DNA from: Deltaproteobacteria bacterium
GTDB taxonomy: Bacteria > Desulfobacterota > Syntrophorhabdia > Syntrophorhabdales > Syntrophorhabdaceae
Direction of reading: 5' to 3'
DNA: 6,930 bases
Assembly: GCA_003506795.1 (NCBI GenBank)
Contig: DNYO01000287.1
Coordinates: forward strand, 1-6,930
Part shown: positions 1-5,678 of the stretch, one piece after another
Layout: each line of letters begins with the position of its first letter
Numbering within the stretch: the first letter of the stretch is position 1
Program-made: the position numbers and the translations under genes
The notes under the pieces: model-generated
The model's database searches: none
Seen by the model: only the letters and a program-made list of their open reading frames with translations
What the model was told of the DNA's origin: nothing

Positions 1-1
1 G

Positions 2-652
2 GACAGGGAACCGGCGGTCGTGTTCACGTGTTTCGGTGCCGATGTATTTGCAAAGTCATTGATACGGGCGGATGGAACCGTAGTCGGTGACCCGGTGGAC
101 AAAAAGGCGATAGAGCGGTGCATGGACGTACTGCTCCGGCGCGAACCGGAACTGTCCGGAAACACGTTCGCGGAACCCGTCCGGATAATCGTACCCCTTT
201 ATATCTTCGGTGCCGGCCACGTATCGCAGCACCTCTCGAAGATTGCAAAGATAGCCGGTTTTTTCGTCACCGTCATAGACGATAGAAAGGAATTCGCAAA
301 CCTCGAAAGGTTTCCCGATGCAGACAGCATCGTCGTGGGAGAGTTCCGTAATGCCTTCTACTCTCTCGATTTTACGGGAAACGAATACGTGGTCATCCTC
401 ACGAGGAGTCACGAGTACGACTTGCTGGTTCTCGAGGAGGTTTTGAAGAGGAGTACAAAGTACGTCGGAATGATCGGAAGCCAACGAAAGGTGAGGATCA
501 TTCTGGATCGTCTGCACGAAAAAGGTTTCGATCGAAAGGTCACCGCCGGTGTTCATGCCCCGATAGGCATCGACATTGATGCCGAGATCCCGCAGGAGAT
601 AGCCGTAAGCATCGTAGCGGAGATGATAAAGGAGAAGAATGCAAAGCGCTGA
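2..652 (+). CDS. XdhC/CoxI family protein, 5'-truncated by the window edge
   Basis: The family helps mature molybdenum hydroxylases such as xanthine dehydrogenase by binding and delivering sulfurated molybdenum cofactor in the cytoplasm. The frame is open from base 2 with no stop, so the gene starts before the window; the GTG at 20 is only an internal valine. The first visible part (EPAVVFTCFG, then IRADGTVVGDP) resembles the end of the XdhC_CoxI region. A linker leads to the Rossmann-like XdhC C-terminal domain: YIFGAGHVSQHL at about bases 200-235 (nucleotide-binding glycine loop), VIDDRKEFANLERFP (acidic end of strand 2), TRSHEYD, YVGMIGSQRK, and the closing APIGIDIDAEIPQEIAVSI block. 216 codons are visible; full members usually have 250-350. 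The stop overlaps the next gene by 14 bases, implying coupled translation. Family membership is firm; the target enzyme is outside the window and unknown. Confidence 0.9.
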   Translation, partial: DREPAVVFTCFGADVFAKSLIRADGTVVGDPVDKKAIERCMDVLLRREPELSGNTFAEPVRIIVPLYIFGAGHVSQHLSKIAKIAGFFVTVIDDRKEFANLERFPDADSIVVGEFRNAFYSLDFTGNEYVVILTRSHEYDLLVLEEVLKRSTKYVGMIGSQRKVRIILDRLHEKGFDRKVTAGVHAPIGIDIDAEIPQEIAVSIVAEMIKEKNAKR

Positions 653-1424
653 TTTCAAATATATCTACGGCCCCGTGCCGTCCTGGAGGCTTGGAAGCTC
701 TCTCGGGATCGATCTCCTGTCGCAGGCTGAAAAGGTTTGCTCTTTCGACTGCACCTATTGCCAGCTTGGCAGGAACGACGTCAAGGGCACGACAAGGAGT
801 TTGTTTGTCCGTACCGGGGACGTGATGAAAGAAATCGATTCATTACCGGGCATACACATTGATTATTTGACCCTTTCCGGCAGGGGAGAGCCCACGCTGG
901 CGTTGAACCTTGGTGACATCATCGGTGCCCTGAAGAAGATCAGAGGGGAAAAGATAGCGGTTATTACGAACTCTTCTATTATTTCCAGGAAGGATGTGCG
1001 AGAGGACCTTCTTGCCGCGGATTTTGTGATAGCCAAACTGGATGCGGCCACGGATGACGTTTTCACGGCGATTAACAGGCCGGCGAAGGGTGTGCGCCTG
1101 CAGAGCGTCATTCAGGCCCTCGTTGATTTCAGGAAGGAGTTTGCGGGAAGGTTTGCCCTTCAGGTGATGTTCACATCCGCAAACCAGGGTTCAGCGCGGG
1201 AGATCTCGGACATTGCAGGTGCGATCGGGCCCGATGAGGTCCAACTCAACACACCCTTGAGGCCCTGCATGGAAAAACCGCTGTCCGCAGATGACATGGG
1301 ATTGATAAAGGCGTTCTTCGACAGACAGGGCTTGCGCTCGGTGGATGTCTATTCAGCGGAGAAGAAGAAAGTGAATTCCTTAAGTGGTGCCGATACCTTG
1401 AGAAGAAGAGGAAAGGAGGCATAA
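639..1424 (+). CDS. Radical SAM protein, COG0731 type
   Basis: A 261-residue radical SAM enzyme. The N-terminus carries the subfamily signature YGPVP(S)WRLGSSLGIDL at residues 10-26 (the usual Arg after PS is Trp here). The [4Fe-4S]-binding CxxxCxxC motif follows as C34-SFD-C38-TY-C41. A SAM-binding GE-like motif, SGRGEPTL, lies at about residues 79-86, and the remaining TIM-barrel strands (VITNSS, FVIAKLDA, LQVMFT, EVQLNTPLRP) are readable. COG0731 takes its name from archaeal wyosine synthetase TYW1, but bacterial members like this lack the flavodoxin part and have no settled function. The ATG at 639 has AAAGGAG four bases upstream and sits inside the end of the XdhC-family gene, so the two are probably co-translated. 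Location between an XdhC-like and an MBL-fold gene suggests work on a metal cofactor or tRNA base in an anaerobe; that role is inference. Confidence 0.9.
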   Translation: MQSADFKYIYGPVPSWRLGSSLGIDLLSQAEKVCSFDCTYCQLGRNDVKGTTRSLFVRTGDVMKEIDSLPGIHIDYLTLSGRGEPTLALNLGDIIGALKKIRGEKIAVITNSSIISRKDVREDLLAADFVIAKLDAATDDVFTAINRPAKGVRLQSVIQALVDFRKEFAGRFALQVMFTSANQGSAREISDIAGAIGPDEVQLNTPLRPCMEKPLSADDMGLIKAFFDRQGLRSVDVYSAEKKKVNSLSGADTLRRRGKEA

Positions 1425-1432
1425 TTCGATCG

Positions 1433-2143
1433 ATGGAGATCAGGATACTTTTCGATAGCAAGAAAGAAGATAAGGGTTACTTTACAGGATGGGGCGTTTC
1501 TTATCTCATCGACGGTCACGTCCTTTTCGATGCCGGCGAGAACGAAGACATCCTATTCCACAATATGCGATCGATGAACGTGACGCCCGACGAGGTCAAA
1601 AAGATCGTTATATCCCATGAACACTGGGACCATGTGGGCGGGTTATGGCGCCTGCTGACGCACAATCCCGGCGTTCCCGTATACGTTTGCCCCGGCGTGA
1701 GCCGGGAATTCAAGGACAAGATTGCATCTTTCGGCGCAGATGTCGTTATGGTTAAACCGTTCATGGAGATAGACAGAAATATCTACACAAGCGGGGAGGC
1801 TAAGGGGATGAGCCGGTACGGTATAATTCCCGAGCAGGCCCTCATATTGAGATCGAAAAAGGGGATCACCGTTATTACGGGCTGCGCACATAATGGGATT
1901 GTCGATATCCTCGCGTCGGTCTGCGAGAAGATGCCCGAACCGGTCCACCTGGTCCTCGGCGGTTTCCATACTCTCGACCAGTCGCTTCCCCTTGTCAGGT
2001 CAGTGATAAAAAGATTTCGGGAAATGGGGGTTGGCAAGGTAGCCCCCACCCATTGTACAGGAACCGAAGCGATCCAATTGTTCAAGGAAGCTTACGGCTC
2101 CGATTTCATCGAGGCAGCGGTGGGTAAGACTGTTGAGGTCTGA
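1433..2143 (+). CDS. MBL-fold metallo-hydrolase, COG1237 type
   Basis: A 236-residue metallo-beta-lactamase-fold protein. The di-metal site motif HxHxDH is intact at residues 62-67 (H62-E-H64-W-D66-H67), preceded by VLFDAGE at residues 30-36. Further ligand-region motifs are TGCAHNGI at 149-156, GGFH at 176-179 and PTHCTG at 205-210. GCAHNGI and THCTG are typical of the COG1237 subgroup, often annotated as 7,8-dihydropterin-6-yl-methyl-4-(beta-D-ribofuranosyl)aminobenzene 5'-phosphate synthase from methanogen work; in bacteria the substrate is unproven. The gene begins 8 bases after the radical SAM stop. The nearest Shine-Dalgarno (AAAGGAGG, 1412-1419) lies 13 bases from the ATG, which is long, so coupling to upstream translation is likely. 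No signal peptide, so cytoplasmic. Fold and metal site are confident; the reaction is not. Confidence 0.9.
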   Translation: MEIRILFDSKKEDKGYFTGWGVSYLIDGHVLFDAGENEDILFHNMRSMNVTPDEVKKIVISHEHWDHVGGLWRLLTHNPGVPVYVCPGVSREFKDKIASFGADVVMVKPFMEIDRNIYTSGEAKGMSRYGIIPEQALILRSKKGITVITGCAHNGIVDILASVCEKMPEPVHLVLGGFHTLDQSLPLVRSVIKRFREMGVGKVAPTHCTGTEAIQLFKEAYGSDFIEAAVGKTVEV

Positions 2144-2171
2144 TAGGGCCAGGGTAATTTGACAGGCGGTC

Positions 2172-3269
2172 ATGGATGTGAAGCGTCAGGTTTATGAACA
2201 GTTCCTGGTTGATTCCCTGGGTATGCCCGACCGGGACGTATATGGTCTGATTATCCAGAATCTTCCCATGGGTTTCTCACTTGTTGACAGAAACGGTGTT
2301 GTCCTGGAATTCAATTCCATGGCGCAAGATCTTACGGGTTATTCCCGGGATGATGTCGTCGGCAAATCCCATTTTGAGATCATTCATGGTTCGAAAGATT
2401 CCAGTTCGTGCCCCTTATTTACACATGTGCTCAAGGAACATATGTCTTCCCTTGCATCGGAGACATTGTTGAAGACCAAGAATGGAAAAACCGTTGCATT
2501 ACTCGTCACGGCCTTCCCTATTTTTGACGGATCCGGGAATTTTATAGGGGGCGTGGAATTTTTCAGGGACATCTCGGAACAGAAGCGAACGGAAAGGGAA
2601 CGCAAGAATCTTTTCTCCATGTTTGCTCATGATATGAAAAATCCCCTCGTCGGGATTTCCGGACTCCTGCAAAGACTGTTTTCCGGAAAGGCGGGCCCTC
2701 TGAGCGACAAACAAAGAGACTACCTCTCCACCGTCATGAAATCACTTTCAAGACTGCAGCACATGATATCCGAATTCATCGAGTTCTCCAGGCTGGACAC
2801 AAAGAAATACGATCCCGTCCTGAGTCCTTATAATGTTGAAGAGGCCCTGTACGAACAGGTTGAAATGATGAGACTGGCGGCCGAAAAGAAAAAGATACGG
2901 ATTGCCGTGGAGTACGTTCAGGATGACCTGCCGATCATAGAAGCCGATGGCGCGATGATCGACAGGGTTTTGGCGAATCTCCTGGACAATGCCGTGAAGT
3001 ACACCAATGCGGGGGGAACGGTAACAATACGGGTCACCAACGATACTCGCCATGTTCTCGTCGAGGTTCTGGACACGGGGATTGGCATCCATGAGCAAGA
3101 TCTGCCGTGTGTATTCGATGCATTCTGCCGGGTGAACCGTGACAATGAAGGTTCGGGACTCGGCCTGTCAATAGCGAAAGCAATCATAGAAGCCCATCAC
3201 GGAACATTGTCTGTGGAGAGTGTTCCGGGAAAGGGCAGCAGGTTTTGGTTCGTCATTCCCAAATACTGA
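2172..3269 (+). CDS. PAS-domain sensor histidine kinase (soluble, no partner regulator in window)
   Basis: A 365-residue kinase without membrane helices, so a cytoplasmic sensor. After about 24 residues comes one PAS domain (about 25-137, from LIIQNLPMGFSLVDRNG to FFRDISEQK). A HisKA dimerisation domain follows with the H-box FAHDMKNPLVG, phospho-acceptor H153. The HATPase_c domain shows the N-box N269-LLDN-AVKY, G1 box D301-TGIG, F-box VFDAFCR and G2 box GSGLGLSIAKAI at about 327-338, so all catalytic boxes look intact. The PAS core contains SSSCPLF around C80, a cysteine in a loop where cofactor-less PAS domains vary; its meaning is unknown. The ribosome site before the ATG is weak (CAGGCGG close to the start). 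It follows the MBL-fold gene by 28 bases and may share its transcript. No response regulator or receiver domain occurs in the window. Confidence 0.92.
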   Translation: MDVKRQVYEQFLVDSLGMPDRDVYGLIIQNLPMGFSLVDRNGVVLEFNSMAQDLTGYSRDDVVGKSHFEIIHGSKDSSSCPLFTHVLKEHMSSLASETLLKTKNGKTVALLVTAFPIFDGSGNFIGGVEFFRDISEQKRTERERKNLFSMFAHDMKNPLVGISGLLQRLFSGKAGPLSDKQRDYLSTVMKSLSRLQHMISEFIEFSRLDTKKYDPVLSPYNVEEALYEQVEMMRLAAEKKKIRIAVEYVQDDLPIIEADGAMIDRVLANLLDNAVKYTNAGGTVTIRVTNDTRHVLVEVLDTGIGIHEQDLPCVFDAFCRVNRDNEGSGLGLSIAKAIIEAHHGTLSVESVPGKGSRFWFVIPKY

Positions 3270-3300
3270 AAAGAGAGAAGACGAGTATCACCGGGCACGG

Positions 3301-3474
3301 TCATTCTGTTCCGCCGGTTTCCGCCAGTATCTCCGCAATGTCCTTTATCGCGAGCTTTCCCTCGAGTTCTTCCGCCTTGACCGCGTCTTCAAGCACAAGC
3401 ACTTGCAGAGACATTTCGGCATTGTCGCAGCACCGCGAAGGAGACCGGGACACAATCCTCTTGCTGCTGTTCAT
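3301..3474 (-). CDS. Small unrecognised ORF directly after mrp, possibly frameshifted
   Basis: A 57-codon frame on the minus strand, separated from the Mrp stop codon by only eight in-frame codons. The second half, from MSLQVLVLEDAVKA to ILAETGGTE, reads like real protein: balanced composition, a heptad-like helix (AVKAEELEGKLAIKDIAEIL) and codon choices like the neighbours. The first 20 residues (rich in Ser, Arg and Cys) look out of frame. In another frame, starting from an ATG at 3478, the same DNA reads MHEQQQEDCVPVSFAVL, which looks more protein-like, so either the gene carries a frameshift or the true start is the internal ATG at 3414. No good ribosome site is at the ATG; GGGAG lies 17 bases upstream. 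No family recognised. It ends 31 bases from the convergent kinase stop, fitting the space exactly. Confidence 0.4.
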   Translation of the reverse strand: MNSSKRIVSRSPSRCCDNAEMSLQVLVLEDAVKAEELEGKLAIKDIAEILAETGGTE

Positions 3475-3498
3475 GCATCGGAAGGTTTTTGCTCCCGG

Positions 3499-4323
3499 CT
3501 ATGTCCCGGCAGTGATCTTCTCCACGATCTCATCGAAACGTTTCGCTGTTTCCGTATTGGTGTAGGAAAGTACATAGGGCTCTCCGCTGTCCCCGCTCTT
3601 GACGATATCCGGATCGAGAGGCACCGCGCCCAGGAAGGGAACGTTCATCCGTGAGGCCAGTTCTTTTCCGCCGCCCTTCGAAAAAATGTCCACTTCCTTG
3701 CCGCAATGAGGACAGATGAATCCGCTCATATTCTCAATGATGCCGGCCACCGGAAGATGAAGCTGGTTGCAGAAGGTAATGCACTTTGCGACATCGATCG
3801 TCGCCACCTGCTGCGGTGTGGTAACAATGACGGCGCTGGCACGTTCTTTGATGAGCTGTCCCACGGAAAGCGGTTCGTCGCCTGTTCCGGGAGGGGCATC
3901 GATGACAAGATAGTCAAGGTTTCCCCACATGACGTGCTGGAGAAATTCCTTTATGACGTTGTACTTGAGGGCTCCTCTCCAGACGACCGGCTGGTCGTCG
4001 TGTTCGATGAGAAGTCCCATGGATACGACGTGGAGCCTTCCGAAGCATTCTATGGGGATGATCTCATTTTCCCTGAGGCCGACCTTCCGGCCGTTGAGCC
4101 CCAGCATTTTCGGAATGCTCGGTCCATGAATGTCGACGTCGAGAAGGCCTACCCTCTGGCCACGTGCGGTGAGGCTGAGGGCCAGGTTCACCGCTACCGT
4201 GCTTTTGCCCACGCCGCCCTTGCCGGAAAGGACCATCAAGGTCCGGCCGATCCTGTTTAAGCGTTCCTGGAGTAAACGGTCATCCGCTTCCGTGTTCTGC
4301 GTTGTGTGTCCACACTCTGTCAT
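3499..4323 (-). CDS. mrp: Mrp/NBP35 family P-loop ATPase (Fe-S cluster carrier)
   Basis: A 274-residue cytoplasmic ATPase that in this family binds a bridging [4Fe-4S] cluster as a dimer and passes it to apo-proteins. The deviant Walker A motif SGKGGVGKS is at residues 33-41, with the signature lysine near the start; LLDVDIHGPSIP at 60-71 is the switch I region typical of Mrp, and LVIDAPPGTGDE at 139-150 is Walker B/switch II. The cluster-binding CxxC is present as C204-PH-C207 in SGFICPHCG. The N-terminal DUF59 domain of E. coli-type Mrp is absent, as in the shorter Nbp35-like bacterial forms. AAGGAGCA lies eight bases before the ATG, supporting this start. It is divergent from the methyltransferase gene and convergent with the kinase gene. 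Nearby radical SAM and XdhC-like genes would be sensible clients, but that is inference. Confidence 0.95.
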   Translation of the reverse strand: MTECGHTTQNTEADDRLLQERLNRIGRTLMVLSGKGGVGKSTVAVNLALSLTARGQRVGLLDVDIHGPSIPKMLGLNGRKVGLRENEIIPIECFGRLHVVSMGLLIEHDDQPVVWRGALKYNVIKEFLQHVMWGNLDYLVIDAPPGTGDEPLSVGQLIKERASAVIVTTPQQVATIDVAKCITFCNQLHLPVAGIIENMSGFICPHCGKEVDIFSKGGGKELASRMNVPFLGAVPLDPDIVKSGDSGEPYVLSYTNTETAKRFDEIVEKITAGT

Positions 4324-4451
4324 GTTCGCTGCTCCTTGTGTATTGATATTATGTGCACCGATGTCCTATCCATGTTTTTCTCCAGATCGGTCGTAAAGAT
4401 CTCTGTGATGAAAGAGTCCGGTATAAAAAACAAACATAAGAAATGTATCAT

Positions 4452-4486
4452 TTTAGCCGAAGAAAAGCACCTTTTCTTCGGCTAAA
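4452..4486. repeat. Perfect 16-bp inverted repeat with 3-nt loop
   Basis: Left arm 4452-4467 (TTTAGCCGAAGAAAAG) is the exact reverse complement of right arm 4471-4486, separated by CAC. It lies in the 246-base region between the divergent mrp and methyltransferase genes, 128 bases upstream of the mrp start and 83 upstream of the methyltransferase start. The stem resembles that of an intrinsic terminator, but neither strand has a T-tract after it (CAGGCGG on plus, ATGATAC on minus), and a terminator between divergent starts would have nothing obvious to end. It could be an mRNA leader hairpin for either gene, an operator, or a relic. Confidence 0.85.
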
Positions 4487-4550
4487 CAGGCGGCACCGGG
4501 GACTCCGACTTTCTTTTTCCGTGCAGCGTTGAACACGAGTTGAGGAGACT

Positions 4551-4583
4551 ATGTTATATAGTATGAACGATGATACCCTTTAA
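4551..4583 (+). other. Possible 10-residue leader ORF overlapping the methyltransferase start
   Basis: GAGGAG at 4542-4547 sits three bases before an ATG that opens a 10-codon frame (MLYSMNDDTL, stop TAA at 4581-4583). This frame overlaps the first codons of the methyltransferase in a different phase. It may be a leader whose translation delivers ribosomes to the 4570 start, or chance. The spacing is shorter than usual. Confidence 0.2.
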
Positions 4584-5157
4584 CCGGCTCGGCCTGGTCT
4601 TCAAAATCTTCGCATCGTTTATATATCCCCGCTCGTTCAGGGCAGTGTTTAGTTCGGTTCTTCAAAAAGTGCCGAAGTCCGGCGCCGTTCTCGATATTGG
4701 TTCGGGGACGGGAATACTCTCCCGGTTTGCGTATGATATACGAAAAGACCTGCTGTATACAATGATCGATCCGGCAGCGGGCATGCTCAGGTTTGCGCCG
4801 GGATTCGGCAGGAAGGTAATCGGCCTGGCTGAGTCGCTTCCCTTTCGAAGGGGGTTCTTTGAGGCCTTGTTTATCGGCGATGCCTTCCATCATTTCGGGA
4901 AGCCTCAAAAAGCGATCGAGGAGATCACACGAGTGCTGAAACCAAAAGGTCTTCTTGTCGTCTTTGAGATCGATCCCGGAGCCGTGGTGGGGGCTTTGAT
5001 CACCTGGGGCGAAAGGATTTTCAGAGAACCGGCCCATTTCTATCGTCCCCGACATCTTGCAGGGATACTAGCGGAGAATGGTTTTGAATGCACTATATCC
5101 CACTATGGCTGGCGATATGCGATAATAGCGGAGTATAACGGGTTCAGGTCACCGTGA
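4570..5157 (+). CDS. Class I SAM-dependent methyltransferase (Methyltransf_11/UbiE-like)
   Basis: A 195-residue methyltransferase with a seven-strand Rossmann core. Motif I is VLDIGSGTGIL at 40-50; the acidic residue binding the SAM ribose is in MIDPAAGML at 65-73; motif II region AESLPF at 88-92 leads into FEALFIGDAFHHFGKP (97-112); motif III is RVLKPKGLLVVFEIDP at 121-136. The HHF and PKGG-like loops resemble small UbiE/COQ5-like enzymes, but the acceptor cannot be told. The N-terminal FNRLGLVFKIF matches the usual pre-motif I helix, so little is missing. A TGA at 4564 blocks any extension in this frame, making the ATG at 4570 the first possible start, yet no good ribosome site serves it: GAGGAG is 22 bases away. 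TATAGT at 4557-4562 could be a -10 box giving an almost leaderless message. It appears monocistronic; the next gene has its own promoter. Confidence 0.85.
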   Translation: MIPFNRLGLVFKIFASFIYPRSFRAVFSSVLQKVPKSGAVLDIGSGTGILSRFAYDIRKDLLYTMIDPAAGMLRFAPGFGRKVIGLAESLPFRRGFFEALFIGDAFHHFGKPQKAIEEITRVLKPKGLLVVFEIDPGAVVGALITWGERIFREPAHFYRPRHLAGILAENGFECTISHYGWRYAIIAEYNGFRSP

Positions 5158-5210
5158 TGTTTGCGCATCTTTCTTGTTTTGTGATGCTGTTAACGCTATA
5201 TTAAATGTGG

Positions 5211-5240
5211 TTGACACAGTGGGGGCAAAAGAAGTAGAGT
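5211..5240 (+). promoter_or_regulatory. Sigma70-like promoter of the thyX operon
   Basis: A consensus -35 box TTGACA (5211-5216) is followed after 18 bases by TAGAGT (5235-5240), which matches the -10 consensus at four of six positions including the key A and final T. Transcription would start near 5247, about 40 bases before the first gene of the operon. No transcript data; sequence match only. Confidence 0.6.
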
Positions 5241-5267
5241 GTTATTAAATAATAATTCGTAACACTC
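5237..5267. promoter_or_regulatory. Inverted repeat over the -10 box and start site, possible operator
   Basis: GAGTGTTA (5237-5244) and TAACACTC (5260-5267) are exact reverse complements flanking a 15-base AT-rich core. The left half overlaps the -10 hexamer and the core covers the predicted transcription start, the position expected of a repressor site. The arms are spaced about two helical turns apart, fitting a dimeric regulator. It could instead form a weak hairpin in the short leader. The regulator is unknown. Confidence 0.4.
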
Positions 5268-5286
5268 GTTGATGAAAGGAGGGGTT

Positions 5287-5658
5287 ATGGCGAAGGTGAA
5301 CCTGAAGCGTTACGGGCTTTATCTCATCCGTTGGCAGCTTTCGACGCCCATTCTGGCCGTCGTTCTCTATACGCTTTCGGGTACGGGCAAGATCATGGCG
5401 ACGACGATCGCCAATCTCATAGGTGGTCTCATATTTTTTTGGGTGGATAAATTTATCTTCACATCGGAACTGCTTGCGGTCCAGTGGGAGGTAAAGGACA
5501 CGGTAGTTTGTGTCGATTGCGGAAGGCAGGCCAGGGGGTATCGCATTGTCAGGGCGGCAGGATATGACAAGAGCCGGGATTCGAAGCCGGAATTCCGCTG
5601 CGAGGAGTGCTCCAAAAAGAAGACCGAGGAACTGCGCAAGCAGGGAATAGAAATTTAG
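5287..5658 (+). CDS. Two-helix membrane protein with zinc-ribbon tail, unknown function
   Basis: A 123-residue protein. The start at 5287 is chosen over the TTG at 5269 and ATG at 5272 because AAAGGAGG ends four bases before it and those earlier codons lie over or before that site. Residues about 11-31 (LYLIRW to VVLYTL) and 37-56 (the ANLIGGLIFFWVDKFIF stretch) form two membrane segments; the second resembles the last helix of GtrA-like proteins, though half of that four-helix family would be missing. A cytosolic-type tail follows with two CxxC knuckles, C75-VD-C78 and C105-EE-C108, about 26 residues apart, as in a zinc ribbon, and a charged end. It is the first gene of a three-gene operon, 20 bases ahead of thyX. 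No family with known function is recognised; a link with nucleotide metabolism rests only on position. Confidence 0.75.
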   Translation: MAKVNLKRYGLYLIRWQLSTPILAVVLYTLSGTGKIMATTIANLIGGLIFFWVDKFIFTSELLAVQWEVKDTVVCVDCGRQARGYRIVRAAGYDKSRDSKPEFRCEECSKKKTEELRKQGIEI

Positions 5659-5678
5659 ATACGACAGGGGAGACATAG

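Noticed and set aside
56..658. 200-codon open frame on the minus strand
   Set aside because: It is antisense to the XdhC-family gene, whose motifs are unmistakable; the minus-strand translation shows no recognisable domain.
3220..3654. 144-codon plus-strand frame running from the kinase end into mrp
   Set aside because: Overlaps the certain 3' end of mrp and the kinase C-terminus; composition (Arg, His and Phe rich) is that of an off-frame reading.
3706..4260. 184-codon plus-strand frame
   Set aside because: Lies wholly antisense to mrp, which carries the P-loop and CxxC motifs.
4452..4486. Intrinsic transcription terminator
   Set aside because: The stem is perfect but no T-tract follows on either strand and both flanking genes start, rather than end, near it.
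4549..5055. 168-codon minus-strand frame
   Set aside because: Antisense to the methyltransferase gene, which has clear SAM-binding motifs; no domain seen in the shadow frame.
5269..5286. Upstream TTG (5269) or ATG (5272) as start of the membrane protein
   Set aside because: The AAAGGAGG ribosome site lies after these codons and directly before the ATG at 5287.
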